A stretch of DNA of 64,000 nucleotides from Myxococcus sp046520405 (GTDB lineage: Bacteria; Myxococcota; Myxococcia; Myxococcales; Myxococcaceae): the NCBI GenBank assembly GCA_046520405.1, contig JBKGHI010000012.1, positions 9,094-73,093 on the forward strand. Direction: 5' to 3'. Position 1 is the stretch's first letter. Every line of letters begins with the position of its first letter. Shown here piece by piece: positions 9,003 to 17,988 of the stretch. The translations under genes were made by a program, and so were the position numbers. Under the pieces are notes generated by a model. The model saw only the letters and a list, made by a program, of their open reading frames with translations, searched no databases and was not told the DNA's origin.

Positions 9003-10310
9003 TCATGGGCGGGTCAGGGGGGGCAGGCGGGCGAGCCGCTGCTTTTCCAGGCTGGCCGCGACGCCCACGTTCCGGCCCGCGAGGTTCGCGACCCGGTACT
9101 GGACGGACGTGCCCAGGACCTGGGCGCACTCGGAGAGCGACAGGCCGTACTCCTGCTCCAGCCACTGCGTCAGCCCCGCGGTCGCGACGCGGATGGCATC
9201 GTCCAGGGAGCCGGCCTGGCCCAGCGTGGTGATGTGCGTGGGCGACTCGATTCGGGGCGTCGCAATGGATTTTCCTGGCAGGACGTCGACGGAGAACTCG
9301 GCGTCCATGGATGTCTCAAGCGCGAATTGAGACGTCTCGCCGTCCCCTTGTGCCGTGTGCGCATCCCCCAGGTAGAGCAAGGCTCCGGGTTGGGACACGG
9401 GCAGGTAGACGGTGTTGCCTTCCACCAGTTCGTTGAAGTCCATGTTGCCGCCAAAGCGGCCGGAGTCGCCGGTGGAGACGGGCGGAAAGCCAAATGCCGG
9501 GGCGACCGCGAGCCCGCCGAGCATCGGGCGCAGCGGAACAGTGAAGTCTTTCATCCCGGGTGAGGGGTTCTCCGGCCGGGCGACGCCGTGCTTGCGGTCG
9601 AGCTTCCAGCGCACGGACTTTCCCAGTCCATGCGCGCGTGCCGCCAGGCGCGGGCCCAGGGCGCGGCCCACGAGGTCATCCAGGCTGTCCGCCCAGTCGC
9701 GGTTGAGGCGCAGTCGCTTGAGGTGGACCACCAGCGTGTCTCCCGCGGCGGCCGTCCCCACGTAGAACGGCCCTGTCTGCGGGTTGCCATAGAGCGCCCG
9801 GGTGACGCCATGGGCGTCCACGCCTCCGGAGTCCACGGTGGACGTGCTCACGGAGTCCCCTGGCCAGAGCGTGAGGGCGGGCGGGAGGTCCGCGGAGAAG
9901 GTGTTGGAGAACGTCGTGGGCTCGAAGCGGTGATGCCGTGGAGGCCCCGGGGGCCGCGAGGAGATGGCCCTCGCGGTGAAGGCGTGGGTGGCTCGCGCCT
10001 TGGTGTCATGGTGGTCAGTCCAATCCGCTTGACCCGCGAAGGTGGTGCCTTGCTGCGTGCCACTATACGTGCAGGTCGCGCCGTTCCTTCCGGTGACGAC
10101 GAACTGGACGTGCCCCGCGTTGAGCAGTCCCTCCAGTGGGTCGCCATCCAGGCTGCCGCGCAGCCGGGAGCCGTCTCGTTCGAGGACGAGCCGTTGGTGG
10201 AAGAGATTGCCGTAGAGCTGGGGGGGCACCACCCATTCTTCCGCGGGCCTGGGCTGCGCGAGCAGCGCGGAGGGGACGAGGCAGAGCAAGAGGAGCAGGG
10301 GCTTGGACAT
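9003..10310 (-). CDS. Secreted acetamidase/formamidase family protein
   Basis: A 435-residue protein with a clear signal peptide (LLLLLCLVPSALLAQ). The body matches the acetamidase/formamidase family, FmdA_AmdA: LTLWPGDSVSTSTVDSGGV, then GRFGGNMDFNELVEGNTVYLPV and GDAHTAQGDGE, which hold the conserved Asp, His and Glu of the metal site. Members hydrolyse short amides to acid and ammonia. The export signal suggests this one acts in the periplasm or outside. It is about 100 residues longer than cytoplasmic members because of an added N-terminal region (residues 20-115). No cotranscribed partner is evident. Confidence 0.87.
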   Translation of the reverse strand: MSKPLLLLLCLVPSALLAQPRPAEEWVVPPQLYGNLFHQRLVLERDGSRLRGSLDGDPLEGLLNAGHVQFVVTGRNGATCTYSGTQQGTTFAGQADWTDHHDTKARATHAFTARAISSRPPGPPRHHRFEPTTFSNTFSADLPPALTLWPGDSVSTSTVDSGGVDAHGVTRALYGNPQTGPFYVGTAAAGDTLVVHLKRLRLNRDWADSLDDLVGRALGPRLAARAHGLGKSVRWKLDRKHGVARPENPSPGMKDFTVPLRPMLGGLAVAPAFGFPPVSTGDSGRFGGNMDFNELVEGNTVYLPVSQPGALLYLGDAHTAQGDGETSQFALETSMDAEFSVDVLPGKSIATPRIESPTHITTLGQAGSLDDAIRVATAGLTQWLEQEYGLSLSECAQVLGTSVQYRVANLAGRNVGVAASLEKQRLARLPPLTRP

Positions 10311-10365
10311 GGGCCCCTGCGGTACGTCTTGCGATGCCTCCCAATTGCGGCGGCGGGCGTTGCCT

Positions 10366-10992
10366 TCAGCGGAAGTGGCGCTCCAGCACCTTGGCGATGT
10401 GCGGGTTCTTCTCGGCCTGGAGCGCCGCCGCCGTCAGGGCGGGGCAGTGCTGGGCGAACCAGTCCTTCCCAGGCCGCCAGTGCGTCATCGTGGTGACGTA
10501 GAGGTCCAGTGCGCTGAATCGCTCGCCGAGCACGTGGGGCCTGCCCACCTGGGCCTCGATTTCGCGCCAGAGGGTGGCGCGGCGCTCCATGACGGTGTCG
10601 CGCAGCCGGTCCGCGGCGGGGCCGGCCAGGGTCCACTTGGGCGGGTCATCGGCGTAGGTGAACGTCGGGTACACGGCGCCCACGAGGCGGAACAGGAGGT
10701 TCAGGAAGCGCGCGCGCTCGGGCGCCGTGGGCTCCGGAACCAGGCCGCTCTTCGGCGCGACGTCATGCAGGTGCAGGAGGATGGCCGCGCTCTCCGTCAT
10801 CACCGCGCCATCTGGAAGGACCAGGGTGGGCACCTGCCCCAGGGGATTGAGCTTCAACAGCCGGTCGCGCCCGGGGCCCGGCTCCAGGTAGGGCAGGTCC
10901 GTGAGCCGGTACGGGATGCCAGTGATGCGCAGCGCCATCTCCACGATGGCGGAGCCGCAGCCCGGTGAGCCAATCAACTCGTAGTCGTTCAT
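10366..10992 (-). CDS. Glutathione S-transferase family protein
   Basis: About 208 residues. The N-terminal thioredoxin-like domain starts YELIGSPGCGSAIVEMAL and contains LGQVPTLVLPDGAVMTESAAI, the cis-Pro and the ES motif that bind glutathione. An all-helical C-terminal domain follows. A Ser-Pro-Gly-Cys-Gly segment sits where the catalytic Ser/Cys is expected. Members conjugate or reduce electrophiles with glutathione. An alternative ATG lies 15 bases upstream at 11007; the one at 10992 is chosen because the fold begins immediately after it. The acetamidase gene (start 10310) lies 55 bases downstream on the same strand. Confidence 0.85.
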   Translation of the reverse strand: MNDYELIGSPGCGSAIVEMALRITGIPYRLTDLPYLEPGPGRDRLLKLNPLGQVPTLVLPDGAVMTESAAILLHLHDVAPKSGLVPEPTAPERARFLNLLFRLVGAVYPTFTYADDPPKWTLAGPAADRLRDTVMERRATLWREIEAQVGRPHVLGERFSALDLYVTTMTHWRPGKDWFAQHCPALTAAALQAEKNPHIAKVLERHFR

Positions 10993-11119
10993 GGACCGTC
11001 CCGTCATTCCCCAGGTGAGGGCAGTGGCTGCCAGTTGGGAACCAATGTGCGGACGATTTCCCCGGAGGCCGGAATCGTCAACCTTGTGATGGGCGCGAGC
11101 TGGGACTGTTCAGCAGTGG

Positions 11120-13555
11120 CTACTGGACGGAATGAGCCGGCCCCATGTGGATGTCACCCGGATCCAACTCACCTCCCACTGGGACATCCACGGTGAGGGT
11201 TCGCGGTGGTGCTTCTCCCGCATCGAACCTCAATGTCACCGGTCCGGATTTCGTGGTCGTCCAGGTGAAGGCGCCGTCCTGGGGGTTGACCACGTTCTCG
11301 CGGTTGAGGACGAACTCTGGAACGGGAGCCCCATCGGGCCCGAGGAGCCTGCCTCGGATGTGCACGTAAGGTTGCATGACGAGGCGGAGGGGGGCCTCGC
11401 CCGGACTTACAAGAAGCCAGTAGCCCTCGTGGCCGGTCCCTCCCGTGGATTGTGCTGGGGAAAAGGTATGGCCTTCTTTGCTGGCCCATATCGCGTGCGG
11501 TGCGGAAGACAGATGCCGCAGGACGAATCGGCCATCCGCCCCCGTGCGAACCCCAATGGGGCCGCCGCAGCCGAAGCTGACCGATGGGGGCTCACTCGAA
11601 TCGGCGGGTGACGGCCGGTAGGTCTCGATGGCCGCGCCCTCCACTGGCTTTCCGCTGGCTGTCAGGACGAGGCCGGAGACAGTCACACCCTCGGGAAAGC
11701 GCAACTCCACTGTCGACGGAGTGCCCTCTTGCAACTCGAGGTGTTGAAGCGCCGTCCGCCGGACGACTCCCTGAACCTCCTTCTGTGCCCAGACCTTGTA
11801 TCGACCTGGCGGGACGGCCCCGAGCCGGAAATGTCCCCGCGCATCTGAATCCGTGTGACGGATGGGCAGGTCCATTTCGTGGCGCCTGGCGAGTATGACC
11901 TTCGCGCGGGGCACGGGCACGCCGTGCTCATCCCGCAAGGCGCCTGTAACGGTCGGGCCTTGGCGCAACACGATACGAAGGCCCTCACCAGGCGCGTGCA
12001 CCTGAACGTCAGCCGGGCGGAATCGCTCATCATGGGTATGAATCTCCCATTCGCCTGCGCGGCAGGCTCTCAGCTCGAAGCGGCCCGCGTCGTCGGTCAT
12101 CGTCTCATCGGGCTCATGGCCCAGTGCCGCGCCATCACATTCACCCCTCAGCCTGAGTGTGACGTTCGGAGCGGGCACCCCGTGTGCATCGACCACCACA
12201 CCCGTGATGGAGGCCGCGCGAAGCAGCGTAACGGCGGTTGGGGGCTCTTTCTCTGCGGAATCCAGATAAACAGTGGCGTCCAGATAGCCTGGCGCCGACA
12301 CCTTGACCCAGCTTATGTCGGGGCCGAGGGGACCCAAGCGAAAGCGGCCATCCAGGTTCGTTGTCGTCGCCGGGGGGACGATGTCCCTTCGTCGGAACTC
12401 AGCGGAAACGTGGGCACCTGCGATGGATTGCTGCGCTTCGTCCTGAACGCGTCCCTCGAATACAAGCGCAGGTCTCAGTTCGAGGTCTGTCTCGCCCTTG
12501 AATCGTCTGTCCAGGGGCACGTGCCGACTGGCAATCATCCCTCCATGGCGGGCCGACAGTTCGATGCGCCCCTCACTGAGTCCAATGAAACAAAAAAGCC
12601 CCTGCGCGTCGGACGTGGTCACCTGATGGGAGACGTACGAACGATGGTCCGTGTAGGTGAGTTCAACCCGCGCGCCTGCGACAGGGACCCCCTGGGCGAG
12701 GACCCGGCCCGAATGATTCAGCGGCCGCGTGAGGCGCACGCCTTCTTCCGGAAGACCGGTGGACTCGTCCAGATGGAGCAGGCCCGACCGCCAGCCTTCT
12801 TGTTCTGCGAGGATGACGTAATGCCCCAGTGGGAGCGGGCCGATGCGGAACCGGCCATCCGGACCTGCGATGCCGTCGAAGTAACGGTCCGTTGCCACGG
12901 AAACCAGGGTGATGCGTGTGCCTGGAATCGGAGCTTCTTCTCCCGAGACGACGCCTTCCACCCGTAATCCCGGGGTCAACACCAGACGCAGGTCATCGTG
13001 TGCGCCCATGAGGCCTTGTTGCACGGCCGCCCCGGTTTCGTTCATGGCCCAGATCGACAGAGAACCTAAGTCCAGCCCATCCAGGACGTAGGTGCCGTCG
13101 CTGTCGGTGATTGTCTCAGCCTGGAGGATGGCTTCACCCCGGCGGAGGGAAAGCCAATCAGCGAGGATGTCCCTGCCCGAGTAGGCACAGTCATCAACGA
13201 TTCGGCGCGGCTTGGCGTCGCGGGGGGGCTCCAATGGTCCAAAGTCCCATTCAGGGCACGGGAGATCGGCCAGGGATTCCTCTGCCCGCGACGTGGCGGA
13301 GACGCGCGCGCCCGCGACGGGTTCTCCTCGCGCATCCACCACTGTGCCGCGAAGGCGCCGTCCACCTTCAGGCCGAGCCCCGGAGCTCCGGGCGTCCAGG
13401 CCGAGGTGGCCTGTTCTCCCAATCCGGTTCGTGGCTCGTGCCGCAGTGGCGGCTTCCGCGCCCCGGTCGACGGCCTCAGACGTGGAACTCACATCCCAGG
13501 CGATCAGCCCCAGCACCCCCATGGCCAGAATCAAGACTGCCCCGCCACGTCGCAT
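11120..13555 (-). CDS. Eight-repeat carboxypeptidase-regulatory-like surface protein
   Basis: 811 residues. An N-terminal hydrophobic anchor (AVLILAMGVLGLIAWD) is followed by at least eight copies of the carboxypeptidase regulatory-like (transthyretin-type) beta sandwich. Each opens with the pattern G-x-V/L ... G-x-P-V-x-G-A-x-V, for example LRGTVVDARGEPVAGARV and VTGALRDEHGVPVPRAKV. Such arrays occur in exported myxobacterial proteins and act as stalks or binding modules. No enzymatic domain is seen. It stands alone, with the GST 127 bases downstream. Its role is presumably structural or adhesive at the cell surface. Confidence 0.78.
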   Translation of the reverse strand: MRRGGAVLILAMGVLGLIAWDVSSTSEAVDRGAEAATAARATNRIGRTGHLGLDARSSGARPEGGRRLRGTVVDARGEPVAGARVSATSRAEESLADLPCPEWDFGPLEPPRDAKPRRIVDDCAYSGRDILADWLSLRRGEAILQAETITDSDGTYVLDGLDLGSLSIWAMNETGAAVQQGLMGAHDDLRLVLTPGLRVEGVVSGEEAPIPGTRITLVSVATDRYFDGIAGPDGRFRIGPLPLGHYVILAEQEGWRSGLLHLDESTGLPEEGVRLTRPLNHSGRVLAQGVPVAGARVELTYTDHRSYVSHQVTTSDAQGLFCFIGLSEGRIELSARHGGMIASRHVPLDRRFKGETDLELRPALVFEGRVQDEAQQSIAGAHVSAEFRRRDIVPPATTTNLDGRFRLGPLGPDISWVKVSAPGYLDATVYLDSAEKEPPTAVTLLRAASITGVVVDAHGVPAPNVTLRLRGECDGAALGHEPDETMTDDAGRFELRACRAGEWEIHTHDERFRPADVQVHAPGEGLRIVLRQGPTVTGALRDEHGVPVPRAKVILARRHEMDLPIRHTDSDARGHFRLGAVPPGRYKVWAQKEVQGVVRRTALQHLELQEGTPSTVELRFPEGVTVSGLVLTASGKPVEGAAIETYRPSPADSSEPPSVSFGCGGPIGVRTGADGRFVLRHLSSAPHAIWASKEGHTFSPAQSTGGTGHEGYWLLVSPGEAPLRLVMQPYVHIRGRLLGPDGAPVPEFVLNRENVVNPQDGAFTWTTTKSGPVTLRFDAGEAPPRTLTVDVPVGGELDPGDIHMGPAHSVQ

Positions 13556-13674
13556 GCGCCGCTCCCTCGTGTCCGTCGTGTCTCGACGGTAGGGAGCGGC
13601 GGCGGGCCAATCCTCACGGAACCATCATGGTTGGCTCAGCAGTCGCGCAGCCTCGGAGCCGCGTGTCACGTGCT

Positions 13675-14697
13675 TCACGAAGGAAACCCACCCAACACAA
13701 TCTTCCCCACCGTCCGGCCAGACTCGATGGCGGCGTGGGCCCGCCGCAGGTTGGAGGCAGTGATGGGCCCGAGGTCCTGGGTCATCGTCGTCCGGACCGT
13801 GCCGGCGTCGACCAGGTCGGCGACCCGGTTGAGGATGCTGTGCTGCGCCAGCGGGTCCGCCGCCTCGTAGAGGGGCCGCGTGAACATGAGCTCCCAGTGG
13901 AGCGACAGGCTCTTGCGCTTCATGGCGCTGATATCCAGGGGCTTGGTGGGGTCATCGATGAGCCCCAGCCGTCCGAAGGGCGCCGCCACCTCCACCAGCT
14001 CCGGAAAGTGGGTGTCCGTCGCCGTCAGGCTCGCGATGTAGCGCACGCCCTGGGGCGCCAGCTTCTGGAGCTGTGGCACCAGGGACTGTCTGTGGTTGAT
14101 GACATGGTGTGCTCCCTGCGCCTCGCACCACTCCGTCGACTCCGGGCGTGACGCGGTCGCCACCACCGTCACACCCGCCAGCTTGCGCGCGAGCTGGATG
14201 GCCATGGAGCCCACACCCCCGGCGCCGCCGACCACGAGCAGGACATCCTGGGACGGCACGTTGCCCAGCGGAATCTCCAGCCGCTCGAAGAGCAACTCCC
14301 ACGCGGTGATGGACGTGAGCGGGAGCGCCGCGGCCTGGGCGAAGGACAGCGAGCGCGGCTTGCGCCCGACGATGCGCTCATCCACGACGTGGAGCTCGGC
14401 GTTCGTTCCCGGCTTGGCGATGGAGCCCGCGTAGAAGACCTCGTCCCCGGGACGGAACAGCTTCACGCCGGGGCCTACGGCATCAACGACGCCGGCCGCG
14501 TCCCAGCCGAGCACGCGGGGCCTGGCCTCCACCTGGGGCTTGGGCGCGCGGACCTTCACGTCCACGGGATTCACGGAGATGGCGTGGACGCGGACGCGCA
14601 GCTCACCGGGGCTGGGCTCCGGCGTGGGCAGCTCCACGTCGATGAGCGCTTCCGGATTATCGATGGGCAGGTACTTGTGCAGGGCAATGGCTCGCAT
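13675..14697 (-). CDS. Zinc-less MDR alcohol dehydrogenase/quinone oxidoreductase
   Basis: 340 residues of the medium-chain dehydrogenase/reductase superfamily. The N-terminal GroES-like domain has VHAISVNPVDVKVR and LGWDAAGVVDAVGPGV. The nucleotide-binding domain has LLVVGGAGGVGSMAIQLAR, a NADPH-type Rossmann loop. The Cys/His zinc ligands of true alcohol dehydrogenases are absent, pointing to a quinone oxidoreductase-like NADPH enzyme. It has a strong ribosome site (AAGGAGG). It is divergent from an HxlR regulator across 87 bases, the classic arrangement for a redox-sensing repressor and its target. Confidence 0.87.
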   Translation of the reverse strand: MRAIALHKYLPIDNPEALIDVELPTPEPSPGELRVRVHAISVNPVDVKVRAPKPQVEARPRVLGWDAAGVVDAVGPGVKLFRPGDEVFYAGSIAKPGTNAELHVVDERIVGRKPRSLSFAQAAALPLTSITAWELLFERLEIPLGNVPSQDVLLVVGGAGGVGSMAIQLARKLAGVTVVATASRPESTEWCEAQGAHHVINHRQSLVPQLQKLAPQGVRYIASLTATDTHFPELVEVAAPFGRLGLIDDPTKPLDISAMKRKSLSLHWELMFTRPLYEAADPLAQHSILNRVADLVDAGTVRTTMTQDLGPITASNLRRAHAAIESGRTVGKIVLGGFPS

Positions 14698-14744
14698 TGA
14701 GGCCTCCTTGCGTGCACCATTGCCCCAGTGGACCCTGACGACAA

Positions 14745-14771
14745 GTACGCACTATTTTCGCATGTAGGCAC
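14745..14771. promoter_or_regulatory. Candidate HxlR operator: paired GTANGCAC repeats
   Basis: The 87-base gap between the oxidoreductase and the HxlR gene contains GTACGCAC at 14745-14752 and GTAGGCAC at 14764-14771. They differ at one base, start 19 bases apart and flank an AT-rich core (TATTTTCG). The position between divergent starts fits autoregulation and control of the oxidoreductase. This is pattern only. Confidence 0.4.
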
Positions 14772-14784
14772 AAAAAGGTAACCA

Positions 14785-15150
14785 ATGGCCCGGCACAAGA
14801 CCTACGACTGCTCCGCGGGCTGCCCCGTGGAGGCCACGCTCGACCTGATTGGCGGCAAGTGGAAGGGGCTCATTCTCTACCACCTGCTCGACGGCACGCT
14901 GCGCTTCGGTGAGCTGCGCAAGCGCATCCCTGGCGTCACCCAGCGCATGTTGACCCAGCAACTTCGCGAGCTCGAAGCCAGCGGGCTGGTGCATCGCAAG
15001 GTGCACGCGGAGGTGCCGCCGCGCGTGGAGTACCGCCTCACCGAGCTGGGAGAGTCCCTCCGCAAGGTGGTGCTGGCGCTGCGTGCCTGGGGAGAGCGCT
15101 ACCTGGGGCAGCGCGCCCAGAAGCCTCCGAAGCTGGCGGCGGTCCGCTGA
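14785..15150 (+). CDS. HxlR family transcriptional regulator
   Basis: 121 residues forming one winged helix-turn-helix of the HxlR/YodB class (IGGKWKGLILYHLLDGTLRF, then GVTQRMLTQQLRELEASGLV and the wing PPRVEYRLT). Two Cys, residues 9 and 13, precede the fold. Cys13 in CPVEATLDLIG aligns with the quinone- and diamide-sensing Cys6 of B. subtilis YodB. I infer a thiol-switch repressor of the divergent oxidoreductase. The ribosome site is AAAAAGG. The SDR gene follows 65 bases downstream and may belong to the same regulon. Confidence 0.88.
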   Translation: MARHKTYDCSAGCPVEATLDLIGGKWKGLILYHLLDGTLRFGELRKRIPGVTQRMLTQQLRELEASGLVHRKVHAEVPPRVEYRLTELGESLRKVVLALRAWGERYLGQRAQKPPKLAAVR

Positions 15151-15215
15151 AACGGGCGGCGTTTCCGCGGGGGAATGCGCAGACTCCACGGCAACCCTGA
15201 ACCTGGAGGTCCTCC

Positions 15216-16112
15216 ATGCAAGTGTTCCTGACGGGCGCGAGCGGCTTCATCGGTGGCTCGCTCGCCCACTCGCTGACGGCCCGGGGCCACGCCATCCGGG
15301 GACTGGTCCGGGACCAGGCGAAGGCGGACCGCCTGGCCGCGCTGGGCATCGAGCCCGTGCTGGGCGACCTGGACGACAGCGCGCTGCTGACGGCCGAGGC
15401 CCGGCGCGCGGACGCGGTCATCAACGCCGCCAGCAGTGACCACGCCGAGGCCGTTGAAGCGCTCCTGGCGGGGCTGAGGGGTTCCGGAAAGCCGCTGCTC
15501 CACACCAGCGGCTCCAGCGTGATTGGGGACGACGTCCGCGGCGACGTGCTCTCCGACAAGGTGTTCGACGAGGACACCCCCTTCATCGTGGAGCCCGACA
15601 AGCAGGCCCGTCACGCCGTCGACAACGGCGTGCTCGCCGCCGAGGGCATGCGCGGCATCGTCCTGTGCAACACGATGATTTACGGCACGGGCACCGGGCT
15701 CAGCCCGGACAGCGTGCAGATTCCCCCGTTGGTGAAGCAGGCGCGCAAGAGCGGCGTGGTGCGCATCGTCGGCAAGGGCATCAACCGCTGGTCCAACGTG
15801 CACATCGAGGACGTGGTTGCGCTGTACCAGCTCGCGCTGGAGCGCGCGCCGGCGGGGGCCTTCTACTTCGCGGAGAACGGCGAGGCCTCCTACGCGGAGA
15901 TTGGCGCGGCCATTGCTCAGCGGCTCGGGTTGGGCCCCGTCCAGTCCTGGTCGGTGGAGGAGGCCAGCCGCGAGTGGGGCGAGGGCCACGCGCGTTACTC
16001 CTTCGGTTCCAACAGCCGGGTGCGCGGCAAGCGCGCGCGACGCGAACTGGGCTGGGCGCCCCGGCACGACTCCATCACGGCCTGGATTCGCGACGAGATG
16101 CCGCTCGACTGA
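15216..16112 (+). CDS. Atypical NAD(P)-binding SDR (epimerase/reductase-like)
   Basis: 298 residues. It starts with the Rossmann motif FLTGASGFIGGSLAHSL and continues as an extended SDR with VLGDLDDSALL and a substrate loop. The usual YxxxK catalytic pair is not visible at its expected place (around VEPDKQARHAVDN), so it is an atypical member; several such proteins are reductases of unknown substrate. The ribosome site is GGAGG, six bases before ATG. It lies downstream of the HxlR regulator on the same strand, suggesting a shared redox or electrophile response. Confidence 0.8.
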   Translation: MQVFLTGASGFIGGSLAHSLTARGHAIRGLVRDQAKADRLAALGIEPVLGDLDDSALLTAEARRADAVINAASSDHAEAVEALLAGLRGSGKPLLHTSGSSVIGDDVRGDVLSDKVFDEDTPFIVEPDKQARHAVDNGVLAAEGMRGIVLCNTMIYGTGTGLSPDSVQIPPLVKQARKSGVVRIVGKGINRWSNVHIEDVVALYQLALERAPAGAFYFAENGEASYAEIGAAIAQRLGLGPVQSWSVEEASREWGEGHARYSFGSNSRVRGKRARRELGWAPRHDSITAWIRDEMPLD

Positions 16113-16115
16113 GGC

Positions 16116-16658
16116 CTAGTTCCAGGGGAACACCGGGCCCCAGATGGAGTCCTTGCTGAGCGCGATGGGGAGCTTGGCGGTCAGCACGAGCCCCACCTCG
16201 CGAGCGTGCCGCGTTCGCTCCACGCCGCCGGGGCCGCTGTCCGGCGCTCCGGCCAGCGGAATCCCGAAGCGCACGCCCACGGTGCCGAACACGAAGGCCA
16301 GGTAGGGCGCGACGTGCAGCCCCGTGGTCGCTACCCGCGTCCGGCTGGCCGTCTCGTGCATGACGCCCAGCTCCACGCCTCCGTACATCAGGGTGCCCTG
16401 GAATCCCGTGCACAGTCTCGTGCTGCCGCGTCCCATCCATTGCGCCTGGGCGAAGACTCCCAGGGCGCTCATGTTCCTGAACCAGTTGAGCGTCACCTCC
16501 CCGCCCACGCCCACGGCTGGGTCGTCCGAGCGGAGCGACGTGCTGAACAGAGGGCCCACGGACAACCAGGTCTCGCCCTCTGGAAACAGTCGGACGTGAG
16601 CCATCGCGGGTGGGGCGAGGAGCACGGCCGCTACCAGGAACAGGACGGGAAGACGCAT
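16116..16658 (-). CDS. Secreted hypothetical, probable small outer-membrane beta-barrel
   Basis: 180 residues with a signal peptide ending AMAH (about residue 20). The rest alternates hydrophobic and polar residues with many Gly and aromatic positions (LGVFAQAQWMGRG, GLHVAPYLAFVFGTVGVRFG) and ends FPWN. This is the look of a small beta-barrel, and the C-terminal aromatic near the end fits an outer-membrane signal. It is convergent with the SDR gene, with three bases between them. No family recognised. Confidence 0.55.
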   Translation of the reverse strand: MRLPVLFLVAAVLLAPPAMAHVRLFPEGETWLSVGPLFSTSLRSDDPAVGVGGEVTLNWFRNMSALGVFAQAQWMGRGSTRLCTGFQGTLMYGGVELGVMHETASRTRVATTGLHVAPYLAFVFGTVGVRFGIPLAGAPDSGPGGVERTRHAREVGLVLTAKLPIALSKDSIWGPVFPWN

Positions 16659-16786
16659 CCCTCCTTCTTAGTGCAACCGCGTGGCCTGCCGCTTGTGAGA
16701 GGCCGTGACACCTTGCGCGTGCGCAGGGGACTGCACGCCGAGTGGGGCCCGGTGTGCAATCACTAGAACGGGTGCGTCGGGACGGC

Positions 16787-17800
16787 TCATTTCTTCCGGG
16801 GCTTCGGCGCCGCGGGGCGAGGCGTCGTGGCCGGTGTCTCCACGGTAGCCAGCGTCACCGGGCCCTCCCGGTACAGGGCGTTGACCTTCCCGTCGCGGAG
16901 CTCCAGCGCCGCCAGGTTCCTCCCGTAGCCCGTGCTCAGCCCCGTGTCGATGAGCAGCGCCTTGCCGTTGAAGCGCACCTTCACCTTGCCGTCGCGGTTC
17001 GTGGTGTGCCCCATCACCATGCGCCTGGCGCCATAGCGTTGAAGCACCGCGTCCAGGGCGGGGGCCGCTTCCAGCTCCTCGCCCAGGGCATAGCCGCGGA
17101 ACCAGAGGGGGCCCTGCGGGTCCCGAGCACCACCGGGCGGGTGGCCGGTAAAGAAGTCCTGACGCACCCAGCGGTTGAGCGCCGTCAAGTCACTGCCGGG
17201 GACGCCGGGCGCCACGCCACCGTGTACGAAGAGGGTGTCGTTGATGCGCACCACCGCGGCATGCCTGCGCAGCCACTGGCCGTAACGGCCCTGGAGGCTG
17301 TAAGCGACGCGGTGTCCGTTGAGGCCCGGCGGGGAGCCGGCGCTGTCCGCTTCGGGGCTCTGGTCCGCGAACGACGCCATCTCTCCGGGGCTCACGTAGC
17401 GCAGGTCCCCGAGCATGTTCATGGCCTCGTGGTTGCCCAGCAAGGCGTGGACCCGCCCGCCCGCGGCGAGCGCTTCCTGCTCCAGCCGCATCAGCAGGTC
17501 GAACGCGGCCCGCGTCTGGTCCCCGCGGTCGGGGACGTCGCCCGTCTGCACCAGGTGCGTCTTTCCGCCAATCCACCGGTCCTTCGCGTCGATGATGCCC
17601 GCGAGCCGGAGCACCTCCTTCAGTGCGTCCACATCACCGTGCACATCGCCCACCGCCACCACGCGCTCCACGCCGGAGAACGTGTCGGGCAGGGTGTCCT
17701 CCAGCCGGGGTGGGGCTGGGGCCTTGGGGGTGGGGGCCGCCGCCAGGAGCAGCGGGACGAGCACGAGCAGGGGGCTCGAACGGAGCAGGGACGGGGCCAT
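16787..17800 (-). CDS. Exported metallophosphoesterase (Shewanella-like phosphatase type)
   Basis: 337 residues with a signal peptide (LLVLVPLLLAAAP). All calcineurin-like metal motifs are present: GDVHG at 51-55, GDVPDRGDQT, LLGNHEAMNM, then FVHGG and VMGHTTNRDG. The GDVPDRG form and export signal resemble the bacterial Shewanella-like PPP phosphatases, which remove phosphate from proteins. The ATG at 17800 is chosen over an upstream one at 17818 because CGGAGG lies six bases before it. It appears monocistronic. Confidence 0.87.
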   Translation of the reverse strand: MAPSLLRSSPLLVLVPLLLAAAPTPKAPAPPRLEDTLPDTFSGVERVVAVGDVHGDVDALKEVLRLAGIIDAKDRWIGGKTHLVQTGDVPDRGDQTRAAFDLLMRLEQEALAAGGRVHALLGNHEAMNMLGDLRYVSPGEMASFADQSPEADSAGSPPGLNGHRVAYSLQGRYGQWLRRHAAVVRINDTLFVHGGVAPGVPGSDLTALNRWVRQDFFTGHPPGGARDPQGPLWFRGYALGEELEAAPALDAVLQRYGARRMVMGHTTNRDGKVKVRFNGKALLIDTGLSTGYGRNLAALELRDGKVNALYREGPVTLATVETPATTPRPAAPKPRKK

Positions 17801-17988
17801 GGAACGCCTCCGAGGCACGGCACGCCCGGGCTGGCCGGCCTTGGGCGCGCTGGAGGACCACAGCGTGTCATGCCGCCGCGGCGCGCGGTGCCCGAATCGC
17901 CTCCGGGCCCCGCGGCCGCTCGCTCAGGCTGACTGCCCCAGGAGCGGAGGGCAGGCGCGCCTGTCACGGTCCGTGTGGAACGGCCGCC

